From Ceratobasidium sp. AG-K (taxonomy: Eukaryota; Basidiomycota; Agaricomycetes; Cantharellales; Ceratobasidiaceae), in NCBI GenBank assembly GCA_037039685.1, contig JAWNGF010000005.1, positions 3,100,001 to 3,164,000 of the forward strand: 64,000 bases of DNA, written 5' to 3'. Below are positions 1-9,136 of this stretch, piece by piece. How positions within the stretch are numbered: position 1 is the first letter of the stretch; the number at the start of each line of letters is the position of its first letter. The notes below the pieces were generated by a model that worked only from the letters and a program-made list of their open reading frames with translations, was not told the DNA's origin and did not search any database. A program made the translations under genes and the position numbers.

Positions 1-566
1 TGCATTTCGTTCCAGAATTCATCCATGTCGTGTAGCCAATTTGTTGCTCCCCTTCTTGCTGTGTCTACATCAATTCCAGGTTGCATCCATACATAGGCAG
101 GCCCCTTGCAATAACCCATGATATACGTGATTTTTTGTTCTGTGGTTGCTTGTGGCGACGTATGATTTATGTACAAGGTACATTGCGACTTAAACTCGTC
201 AAATTTATCTACATCTCCAGAAAATTCTTCTGGGGGATGCATTTTGAGTTTGTATCCTGGGGTGGTTGTTGACGCGGTGGTGGAGGGTGTTGCCCCTAGG
301 TTTGCAAGTGACTGAGACACTGCATTCATTAATTGGTGAAGGGGTGCGATTTGTGCAGTTTGATTTTGAATTGCGTGGATATCTGCAATGTTATTGTCGA
401 TCCCTTGTTCTAGGGTAGAGGTGATACCATTTAAGGCATTAATATGACCGTTAATTTTTCGCACTTCGTCTATTAAGGCATTGATTGCATGTGCGACTAC
501 TTCGGGTCCGGATGTCGCTGAGATTTGGGTAAATCCCCCTTGACTGGGTGATGGGGCTCTTGACAT
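1..566 (-). CDS. Gag of retrotransposon family F, partial (runs off left edge)
   Basis: An open frame of 188 codons starts at the ATG at 566 and is still open at base 1, so the C-terminal part lies outside the window. The N-terminal third is hydrophilic and probably helical. It is followed by a Ser/Thr-rich linker and a stretch of typical retrotransposon Gag capsid character around residues 115-175 (PEEFSGDVDKFDEF, then TEQKITYIMGYCKGPAYVW). Gag would form the particle that packages element RNA. It lies downstream of the F1 LTR (1,899-2,304) and of the coiled-coil ORF at 600-1,411, all on the minus strand, so this is the 5' half of one element. No stop or frameshift is visible in this piece. 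Family assignment is from Gag-like composition and context; confidence is good that it is Gag. Confidence 0.75.
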   Translation of the reverse strand, partial: MSRAPSPSQGGFTQISATSGPEVVAHAINALIDEVRKINGHINALNGITSTLEQGIDNNIADIHAIQNQTAQIAPLHQLMNAVSQSLANLGATPSTTASTTTPGYKLKMHPPEEFSGDVDKFDEFKSQCTLYINHTSPQATTEQKITYIMGYCKGPAYVWMQPGIDVDTARRGATNWLHDMDEFWNEM

Positions 567-599
567 ATCGGAGTGGGGAAAACAGGTAGATTTATTGGT

Positions 600-1411
600 T
601 TATTGGGATCCCAGACCGTACAAAATATCACGGATTCTTCTTCGAACCCTTCTGTCTTTAATGGTGCGCAAACTCCTCAAAAATATCAATTCAAGATTTT
701 CGTCTTCCAAGAACAACGCGTTGATTACTCCTAGTTCGTCGTACTGTTCGTATATGTAGTTACAATGAACGTCTTCAATAAAGAGTTTTAGGGACTCTAG
801 TCTAAGTTGTTCCCTGTGTTGTTCCTGTGTGAGTTGAGGTCTTGGTCCCACTGAAAAGGGTTGGGCGCGATAGTATTGAGGTGATTTAGAAGGCGGTAAT
901 CCTGATTAATAGGAATACGCACTTCTGCTGCTTGATGACAGTATTTGCCCTTGATTTTGTCTTTAAGGGTTTCGATAGTACGCCACTGCCGTTTGTTGTT
1001 GCTGATGAGATTTTCGACCTTTCTAGTGTGTTTTTCTTGGATTTTTATAAGTTGGTCGCAGTTTTCAATCAAGACACGGGTTTGTTCTTGCAATCGCTTG
1101 ACTTCGATATTAGTGTCTGCTAGATTTATGCTTTGGACACGATCTTGATCGGCTTGTTGCTTGTTTGTATTGTCGAGGTTAATTTCGATGAACTCGAGCC
1201 TTGAATGGAGGGATTGATAATCGGCCTCGAGTTGGTTGTGGTTTTCGTCGTTTCTGGTACGTTTGACCCTTAAATCCTCTGCTTGTTCGACTTGATCTTC
1301 TTCTAGCACTTCGATTCGACTGTTTAATTTGTCGACTTTGGTGTCTAGATCAAGTACGAAGTCCTTTAGTCTAAAGACTGCTTCGCAGAGGCTAAAAAAT
1401 GCGGGGAACAC
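600..1411 (-). CDS. Coiled-coil ORF(s) upstream of F gag, copy F1
   Basis: Two overlapping minus-strand frames. The first (1,411 to 797) starts with GTG and encodes about 200 residues that are strongly coiled-coil in character (repeated Leu/Ile heptads, many Glu, Gln, Lys). The second (851 to 600, 83 aa) starts in another frame inside its end and is Leu/Arg/Asp-rich. They probably form one product, either through a frameshift or because a single indel has split one gene. They sit between the F1 LTR and the gag frame at 566, where a leader or N-terminal Gag segment is expected. I do not recognise the family. The same region is present in a decayed copy at about 2,319-2,960. No ATG start is obvious for the first frame, which argues that the real start or splice is not resolved here. 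Confidence 0.45.
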
Positions 1412-1884
1412 TTTTAAGGTTAATCAGTTAGTTACTAATTAGTTCCTTTTTAGTGCGTACTGATGGAAACGACGGGTTTATGTGGTTCTTGATGGACGAG
1501 AGTGTTAACTTGGGTGGTGCTCCGACCACTTTCCAGTTTTGCTTGAGAGGATCTGGCTTCCTCGAGATGTTGATTTGGATGTGAAGGGTGCTAAACGCTA
1601 AGCTTTTGCTTTATATACTCCTTATCTGATCTTATCAGTTATCAACAGCCTTGGGCGGGCGTGATAGCGACAGTGTATAACAGAGTGAGGGTGTATTTAG
1701 CTGACTAAAGCCGCTATGACCCAAAAGAGGATAACGATTGGGTTCACTGACAGCGTATAGCGACGTGGGACTACTGGTCTATATCAAGTATAGCTCTTCG
1801 TCCGTTGTACTATGCCCGTTTTCCCGTGTACGTTCTATCTACTTGGTGGAAAAAGCAGGAGCTTTGAGGCTGATGCTTTTTAAG

Positions 1885-1896
1885 AAGGCTTGACCT
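1885..1896 (-). promoter_or_regulatory. Predicted self-primer binding site of F1
   Basis: AGGTCAAGCCTT in minus sense, two bases downstream of the F1 LTR. It is the exact reverse complement of AAGGCTTGACCT at 2,020-2,031 (minus) inside the same LTR, about 30 nt after the TATA box. In Tf1-type elements the 5' end of the mRNA folds back onto such a site to prime reverse transcription. The match is seen in the sequence; the role is inferred. Confidence 0.6.
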
Positions 1897-1898
1897 AA

Positions 1899-2304
1899 TG
1901 TCCCGACTTGGGTAAATTAGGTATGTATAAAGGTTAAGGGGTTCGACTTAGGCAAGTCTTAGAACCCAAGGAATAGTGATAGTTTAGAGGATTTGATTGA
2001 GCAAGTCCTAGTGGAAAGGAGGTCAAGCCTTGTCGTTAACCGGCTTGACCTCTGGGTTTATATACATGAGGGATCAGTGCCACGTCATCATCTATCAGTG
2101 TGGGAAAGCCAAGTACAACCAAGATAAGAGATATGACTCGACATTCTGGAAGTTCCGGAAGCATCACCAATATCAAATGAAAAGACAAATACATCACATG
2201 ATACAAGTTAGGCGCCAGAGGACATTTGTACCAAAAAAGGAAAGTGTTCGGAAAAAAAGATATAAAATCAGAATAAAATGTCTGAGCTTAGTCAGCTCAT
2301 GACA
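1899..2304 (-). mobile_element. LTR of family F, copy F1 (406 bp, 5' LTR)
   Basis: In element sense (minus strand) it starts TGTCATGAGC at 2,304 and ends GTCGGGACA at 1,899, giving TG..CA ends. A TATA box (TATATAAA in minus sense) lies near 2,057-2,066. The boundary at 1,899 was fixed by the primer-site geometry: two T residues and then the 12-nt site follow the LTR directly, as in families A and C. The 3' LTR lies outside the window. Base 2,305 onward belongs to the truncated F2 copy. Confidence 0.7.
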
Positions 2305-2318
2305 GATTCTAGCCTGAG

Positions 2319-2960
2319 CTGTTCCCTATGTTGTTCTGGTGTGAGGCAAGGTCTTGATCCCACTGAAAAGGGTTGGGGGTGATAGTGTTAAGGCGATTTA
2401 GAAGGTGGTAATCCTGGTTAATAGGAATAAGCACTTCTGTTGCAAGGTGACAGTATTTGCCCTTGATTTTGTCTTTAAGGGTTTCAATGGTGCGCCACTG
2501 ACGTTTGTTGTTGTTGATGAGATTTTCGACCTTTTGAGTATGCTTTTCTTGGATTTTAATGAGTTGGTTGCAGTTTTCAATCAGGACACGGATTTGTTCT
2601 TGTAGGCACTTGACTTTGGTGTTGGTGTCAGCAAGGTTTATGCTTTGGACATGATCTTGATTGGCTTGTTGCTTGTTTGTATTCTCAATACTGATTTCAA
2701 TGAACTCAAGCCTTGAGTGAAGTGTTTGGTAGTCGGCCTTGAATTGATTGTAGTTTTTGTCGTTTCTTGTATGCTTGACCCGTAGTTCCTCTGCTTGTTC
2801 AACCTGATCTTCTTCTAGTACTTCAATTCAACTGTTTAATTTGTCAACTTTGGTGTCTAGATTAAGTACAAAATCTTTTAGTCTAAAGACTGCTTTGCAG
2901 AGGCTAAAGAATGCGGGGAACACTTTTAAGGTTAATTAGTCAGTTACTAATTAATCCTTT
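2319..2960 (-). pseudogene. Decayed coiled-coil ORF, copy F2
   Basis: This is a diverged copy of the F1 coiled-coil region (about 808-1,440). The frame beginning at about 2,922 is broken early: the CGA codon present in F1 (NSRIEVL) is TGA here. Many other differences are C-to-T or G-to-A changes at CpG sites. The copy is cut off at about 2,319, just to the right of the F1 LTR, so the gag part is missing. Non-functional remnant. Confidence 0.7.
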
Positions 2961-3406
2961 TTTATTGCATACTGGTGGAAACAACAAGTTGGTGGGGTTC
3001 TTGATGGATGTGAGTGTTAACTTGGGTGGTCCTCTGACCACTTTCCAGTTTTTGTTTGAGAGGATCTGGCTTCCTCGAGACGTTGATTTGGATGTGAAGG
3101 GTGCTAGATGCTAAGCTTTTGCTTTATATACTCCTTATCTGATCTGATCAGTTATCAACAGCATTGGGTGGGCGTGATAGCAACAGTGTATGACAGAGTA
3201 AGGGCGTATTTAGCTGACTGAAGCCGCTATGACCCAAAAGAGGATAACAATTGGGTTCACTGACAGCGTATAGCAACGTGGGACTACTGGTCTATATCAA
3301 GTATAGCTCTTTGTCCGTTGTACTATGCCTGTTTTCCCGTGTACATTCTATCTACTTGGAGGAAAAGCAGGAGCTTAAGGCTGATGCTTTAAAAGGCTTG
3401 ACCTAA

Positions 3407-3820
3407 TGTCCCGACTTGGGTCAATTAGGTGTATAAAGGTTGAGGGGTTTGACTGTAAGAAGTCTTAGAACCCAAGGAATAGTGATAGTAAGAGGATTTG
3501 ATTGAAGCAAGTCCTAGTGGAGAGGAGGTCAAGCCTTGTCATTAACCAGCTTGACCTCTGGGTTTATATACATGAGGGATCAGTGCCATGTCATTACATA
3601 TCAGTGTGAGAAAGCCAAGTACAACCAATGGTAAGCGAGATAAGAGATATGACTCAACATTCTGGAAATTCCAGAAGCCTCACTGATATCAAATGGAAAG
3701 ACAGATACATCACATGATACAAGTTAAGCGCCAGAGGACATTTGTACCAAAAAAGGAAAGTGTTCGGAAAAAAAGATATAAAATCAGAATAAAATGTCTG
3801 AGCTTAGTCAGCTCATGACA
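3407..3820 (-). mobile_element. LTR of family F, copy F2 (414 bp)
   Basis: Same ends as the F1 LTR (TGTCATGAGC ... GTCGGGACA in minus sense) with scattered differences. The 12-nt primer site (3,393-3,404) and its complement inside the LTR (3,526-3,537) are both unchanged although the surroundings have decayed. Immediately right of its end, at 3,821, the sequence becomes the Gag tail of family D, so the 5' part of D is missing at this junction. Confidence 0.7.
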
Positions 3821-4143
3821 CCAACAGCCTGGAGAGAGCGACACCAAGCAGCACCCAGAAGCAGGCAACCACAAGCACAACAGCGCATAGATATCAGAAC
3901 AGAGAGGCAATTTACACAGTGACTCCCCAGGGTAGCAAAAAGGGCACGATTGAGTCAATTGGCAAGAATAAACACAGTTTCCTTACCCCCAAAGTCAAAT
4001 GGGCTGATGGAACAACATTGGAAATCCCCTTTAATTTCATCAAACCAGACGTTTGCCAGGCCAAGGTGGAAGTAGCAGCGGCCACAAGCAAAACCACCTG
4101 TTATGGTTGTCAGAAAAAGGGACACATTGCTAGGGACTGCTGA
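3821..4143 (+). pseudogene. Family D Gag, C-terminal fragment with CCHC zinc knuckle
   Basis: An open stretch reads into a nucleocapsid zinc knuckle at 4,099-4,140 (CYGCQKKGHIARDC, spacing C-x2-C-x4-H-x4-C), which in Gag binds element RNA during packaging. TGA follows directly at 4,141; reading through, the same frame stays open for some 20 codons, so the stop may be a CGA-to-TGA change. The N-terminal Gag and the 5' LTR of D are absent: the fragment abuts the F2 LTR at 3,820/3,821. Broken remnant. Confidence 0.7.
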
Positions 4144-4199
4144 CCGCAGATAGCAGCCCTGGAAGAAGTTGTTACCAGTGATTTGGAGTCAGGAAAAGG

Positions 4200-5967
4200 C
4201 AGCAACTGAGGGGAGCATCAGGCGCCCTAAAGTCGGAATTAGATCATGTAATCTCAGGAAATTGGAGGCAGTCTGTAAACAAAATATATCTTTGTTCCAC
4301 CAAATATGCAGACCAACTTCGCGTTCCCATCATGATTGAAAGCCTGCAAAACCTTATTACCATGGCCATGATTGACTCAGGGGCATCAGGAAACTTCATT
4401 AACTCCGAATATGTAAAGAAACGCAAAATCCCAACAAAAAAGAAGAAGACAGCAAGAAGGGTCCAGGTGATAGATGGACGACCAATAGCAAATGGTTTAA
4501 TCAACAGGGAATGCACCTTCCAAGTCATTATGAATGATCATGTGGAGGAAATTACTTGCAATATTGCACCATTAGGCCAACACACTGTGGTTCTGGGTAT
4601 TCCCTGGCTGAAGAAACATAACCCAAAAATTGATTGGGCAGCAGGAACATTGGAATTTGATTTAGATTACTGCAAGGAGGAATGTCTATATGTGGACTGC
4701 AATGCCGTAGAAGGGGGAGTAGTTGGTCAACTTCCTGACAAATACATGGAATTCAAGGATGTTTTTGTTTCCAAAGAAGTGGACAAGCTACTGCCACATC
4801 AACCATACAACCTCAAAATTGAATTGGAACCCAGCGCTAAACCCAAGATTGGTGTGGTATACTCCCTCACTAAGGAAGAAGATCAAATCTTGAGAAAATG
4901 GATTGACAAAAATTTGGATAAGGGATTAATTGTTCCTTCCACATCCCAATGGGCATCACCAGTAATGTTTGTCAAGCGGCACAACATAGAAGGCATTCCC
5001 CAACCCCCAAGATTGTGCATGGATTATCAATACCTCAACAGCCAAACCAAGAAAAACTGCTACCCACTGCCTAGAACTGACAATCTTATTGAACTGGTTA
5101 AAGGTGCCAAGATCTTCACCAAACTTGATCTCAAATCTGGGTACAACCTGGTCAGGGTAGTGGACAAAGACGTTCACAAAACAGCATTCAGAACCAAATA
5201 TGGACTGTTTGAAACAAAAGTCATGCCTTTCGGTCTCACTAATGCGCCGGCCACTTTCCAAAATATGATGGACGCTGAGTTCAGGGACATCAAAGGGGTA
5301 TACGTGGAAATCTACATTGATGATATCCTAATCTTCTCCAAAAATCCTGAAGAGTATCCCATGCATGTGAAGGAGGTCCTGCGCCATCTACAACGCCTGG
5401 GTCTCTATTGCTCCCTCAAGAAGTGCTCTTTTCATGTCCCTAAGGTAGACTATCTAGGGCTAGTCATATCAGGAGAGCTGGTTGAAATGCAAGAGGAAAA
5501 AATCTCGACAATCAAAAAGTGGCTGACACCCAAGAATGTTACAGATGTGCAGACGTTCCTAGGATTTGCGAATTTCTACCAGCGATTTATCCGAAATTAT
5601 ACCCATATAGTACAACCCCTGTATGATTTGACTATGAAAACCAAACAATGGGAATGGGGAATGGAAGCGGAACTTGCCTTCCAGGGACTACTCAAGGAAT
5701 TCATCAAAGCGCCTATCCTTCTACAACCTGACCAAGACAAAGGGTTCATCATCATCAAATGTGACGCATTGGACAAAGCTACAGGAGCAGTCCTTAACCA
5801 ATATGGTCCCGACAACAAACTCCATCCTGTTGCGTTTATGTCCAAAAGCCTATCCCCAGTAGAGCGTAACTACAACATCTTTGACAAGGAACTCTTGGCA
5901 ATCATCAAAGCATTCAAAGAATGGCGTCATCTTTTGGAAGGAACTGAGATCCTGGTACTGCTCATTA
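4200..5967 (+). pseudogene. Family D Pol, protease-RT-RNase H part (interrupted by element A)
   Basis: The open frame includes residues upstream of the ATG at 4,332. It contains a retropepsin motif (IDSGASGNF, near 4,370-4,400), a complete reverse transcriptase palm with the catalytic YIDDILIF near 5,310-5,335, and the start of RNase H (KCDALDKATGAVLNQ, then YNIFDKELLAII). The frame is cut at 5,967 by the family A LTR; the few codons read beyond it and the TGA stop belong to that LTR. The next bases of the gene (CTGATCAC, coding for the TDHKNLEY block of RNase H) are found on the minus strand below 19,136. The 5-bp duplication CATTA (5,963-5,967 and, inverted, 19,136-19,140) marks the insertion. 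Confidence 0.9.
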
Positions 5968-6898
5968 TGTCGTGACCCGTCCCTCCCTCTGCCTCTGTTT
6001 GCGGTCTTGTGGCTTGTACCGGTGCCTTAAGCGCCCTTTCTCTGTGTAGAGCCCTCTCCCTTGTTTAGTGAGGTGTATGGATGATGTGTTACCATGAGTC
6101 ATATAACTCATGCTGTCTTCTATTGGCTGGCCTGTGCAGCCCCTTTATGACTCGGACTTTGACTCAGACAAGTGACTCATGTATATACTATGACTCACTT
6201 GTTCTCTGAGTATATATACTGGCATGCAATGTCACAACCCTAGTTGAACCTTGGAGGCCAAGACTCCACAGGTAGAGAGGATGGGGGTTGGGACGACGAC
6301 GAAGGTCAAATGTATGGCGCTTAGGCCTAAGTGAGTCACGCAATGGTTGATGGGGAAAACAACAAGAGAACAAGTCTTGTGGGAGCAGGACCTGAGTTGC
6401 TGGTATATATACTATCTACTGTGGCTATGTACAATAGAGAGTGAGCAACAAAGGAAGACAGAACAAGAGAATCAAAGGTGAGACAAAAGAAATGTGAAGT
6501 CCATGGACAACAAGGAGACAAGGGAACAGGCCAGGCAGGCATGTCCCGCGGTCAAGGCTTACAGAAAGGCAAATAAATGCGCCAAGGTGAGAAGAACAAA
6601 GACCAAACACAAGGCAACACAACAACAGGAAAGAAAGGAAAAAGAGAAGGTCGTGACACACAAGCATGGTCATCCCCAGCTTGCTTTGCCTCGTCAACTC
6701 TCCCTGCAGTGTGATCAGAGGCACTTGGCTACTTAGCCTTTAGTGCAGCCACTTGGACTTAGGAGCTAGTGACTTGTACTGACAAGACTAGCGTTCATCC
6801 ACCTTAGTGATAGAGTCTTAGAAGACTTATCACATATAGTTCCCACATCTCAAAGGCCATTAGCGGTTGTCAACCATAGGCATTAGCAGGTTGCAACA
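5968..6898 (+). mobile_element. 5' LTR of element A, interrupted by a solo LTR
   Basis: It starts TGTCGTGACCC and ends GGTTGCAACA. Without the 429-bp LTR B insertion and one 5-bp TSD copy it is 497 bp, exactly the length of the partner LTR at 19,141-19,637 (minus). By eye the two differ at about 15 positions, nearly all transitions. A TATA-like run (TATATATACT) lies at 6,211-6,220, and the predicted mRNA 5' end and self-primer at 6,678-6,689. TSD CATTA is at 5,963-5,967. Confidence 0.9.
6230..6658 (-). mobile_element. Solo LTR B (family D LTR), inserted in LTR A
   Basis: 429 bp, TGTCACAACC ... GTCGTGACA on the plus strand; element sense is minus. It matches the D-family LTRs at 39,295-39,740 and 40,197-40,642 in inverse orientation. 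The flanks are TGCAA (6,225-6,229) and CACAA (6,659-6,663), a TSD with two differences. No internal element sequence accompanies it, so it is a solo LTR left after LTR-LTR recombination. Confidence 0.88.
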
Positions 6899-6900
6899 TT

Positions 6901-6912
6901 GCAAAGCAAGCT
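6901..6912 (+). promoter_or_regulatory. Predicted self-primer binding site of element A
   Basis: GCAAAGCAAGCT follows the A LTR after two T residues. It is the exact reverse complement of AGCTTGCTTTGC at 6,678-6,689 inside the LTR, downstream of the TATA run. Family C has the same arrangement with different bases on both sides (ACAAAACAAGCT and AGCTTGTTTTGT), so pairing is kept by compensating changes. No match to a tRNA 3' end (TGG...) is seen. Confidence 0.75.
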
Positions 6913-7068
6913 CTTAGTACGCTGAGCCACGAGAAAACAAAGTCATGTGACAACATGGACAATTGATCCTCAAGTGCAGCGTCTTGAAGGAGGGAGGCTC
7001 CAACAGCGACAATAGTCGAAATCCAATCAAACCCCTCAAGAGGAGCAAGAGAACGGGCAGGTGACTGG

Positions 7069-9119
7069 ATGGTGCCACTTACAAGTGCCAGCCATGTGTC
7101 AAGACCCCCTTCCACCAGTGTTCCAGGAGGAATCAGCAACATTATTGAAACTTCAGGAACTCAGGAAGAAACCAGGAGTTCAAACAAACAAGGGTCCACC
7201 TCACCAACAATTCGAGTAGTTGAAAATCCAATCAACACGCCACCAGCAGCTCCAGTCGTCACTCTCCATGGGGAAAGTGTGATTAGCCCCAGGGCTGTGC
7301 GTGTGATTAGGATACCAGCACCACTTAGAAACGCAACCCCAGGACCATCAAACACTGGAACAACAGGGACCAGATGTCCATTAGCATTTCCTGAATTTGG
7401 ATTACAATTTCCACCACCAGTGGCAACCCCTACATCCATGCCACCACTTGTAGAAGTTCCCCAGACTCACAGCGCCCTGAGCATGCCATCAACCTTCCAA
7501 TCACAAGGGAGTGTCGAGTCAATTTCACAGGATGAAGGACTGAGACAAGAACAACTGATGGAAAATATGGAGGGAAATCCAATCCAAGCCCTGGAAAGAG
7601 TCTTCAACACCCTTCAGGTCCAATATCAACAGGAGAACGCAGTCCAGGCCCTTAGAATTGAAGGGTTGGAACAATGATGGGATTTACAAACCCAAGACAC
7701 AACAAAAATGATGCAGCAAATTGAGCGCATTGCTTCTAGAATGGAAGATGGAGTCAACACTTTTTACGAAAGGCTTAGGAATGTGGACCGCATTCAACAG
7801 CAAATAATTGAAGTCTTCAAACGATTGGTTGAAAATTCCGAACAAATCAACAATAGGTTGAACAATTTTGACCTCCTGATGAACCAAACCTTGCAAGGAC
7901 AAACCCAGCGTATTACATGCATTGAAGAAACCCTAGGAAGGATGGCGGAAGGAATGAGGAACATGACCATCACCCTTGGAAGTATCAATGAGGAAGTTAC
8001 CAATGGCTTCCAGGATCAAACTACTAGGATGCAAGAAGTCCGCCTACAAACTAGGGAAATGTTTGATCTTCTTGAGCAAATTGGTGCAGACGCCCAAGCA
8101 GAATCCAAACACCAAAGGGCGGAATCACAACAAACCTCCGTTGATATCCCACAACAAAGACAGCCACCTCCTCACTTGCCACAGGGATGACATTCACCCT
8201 CATTTGAGGTACAAGGACAATCCGGATATCAAACCAGGGATGAAGGAAGAACCTTTATCATCCAAACAAATCAAGGAGGCAATGGGGGAAACTCAGGACC
8301 ACGCATCAAAATGCCAAAAGCCTTCAAAGGAACCAGGGGAACTGCAGCCAAAACCTTCCTTGCAAGAATGAAGGCCTATTTTCATCTGAACCCCACCCAG
8401 TATGACATGGATGAATGGCGCATTATTGCAGTTTTGATGAACATGGCAGAAGGACCCGCTGGAAATTGGGCACAACCGGTTCTGAATAGATACAACAACA
8501 ATCTAGACCATCCATGGCTAGACTCATGGGAAGCTTTCCAAGAAGCTTACAACAGACAATGGAGCAACCCCAGCAAGAAGGTTCAAGCTGAACAAGGAAT
8601 TCAACAACTTTACCAAAACTAGAGCGTATCTGAATATGTCTCTGACTTCCGACTTCTTTCCCAAGAACTGGACTGGAACGATGCGGCCCTAGCAGCACAA
8701 TTCAGACAAGGGCTGAATCGCCTCATCAAAGCAGAACTTGTTTGTGAAGAACTTAGGGACAGGGTAGGAGCAGAACAACAAGATCTTGGAGGATGGATCA
8801 ATATCGCCCTACAAGCGGAAGAGATCAACAAACTGACCAATCCGGTTAGCACAAGGAAAAAGAACAAATAACCAGCACAAGCGGAAGGTTCCAGAACCCA
8901 GAAAATCAAGGGGACCTGGTCCCAAAGGAAGAAAAGAAACGCCAAAGGGAGAACAATCTCTGCATCAAGTGTGGGGAAGCAGGGCACAATGTTGCGGACT
9001 GCCCAAAGGAGTGGACCTACAAGGACAAAGGAAAAAAGCTGCTGAAAGGAAAAGCCGCTGAACTCAAAATTGAAAGGGTGAATGAGAACAGTTCCACCAA
9101 TTCCAAGTCGGAAAATTAG
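7069..9119 (+). pseudogene. Element A Gag, broken by several stops and a frameshift
   Basis: The frame runs from the ATG at 7,069 (upstream codons are open back to 6,988) through a Pro/Thr/Ser-rich N-terminus, a coiled-coil-like middle (about 7,690-8,190) and a capsid-like segment (PKAFKGTRGTAAKTFLARM, about 8,310). It is broken by TGA near 7,675, TGA near 8,188, TAG at 8,620-8,622, a TAA near 8,869 and a 1-nt frameshift near 8,880. After that shift the zinc knuckle CIKCGEAGHNVADC (8,961-9,002) follows and the frame ends with TAG at 9,117-9,119. Several stops are what a C-to-T change makes from CGA, CAA or CAG. Gag would package the element RNA; this copy cannot make it. Confidence 0.88.
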
Positions 9120-9136
9120 ACGGGCATCTCTCCACC

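Noticed and set aside
2019..2057. Inverted repeat GAGGTCAAGCC ... GGCTTGACCTC as a terminator or origin
   Set aside because: One arm is the F self-primer segment and the other lies upstream of the likely start site; the match to the site after the LTR explains it better. The second arm is changed in F2.
6899..6920. tRNA primer binding site after LTR A
   Set aside because: The bases after the LTR do not begin with TGG and match no tRNA 3' end that I recognise, whereas they match the LTR itself over 12 nt.
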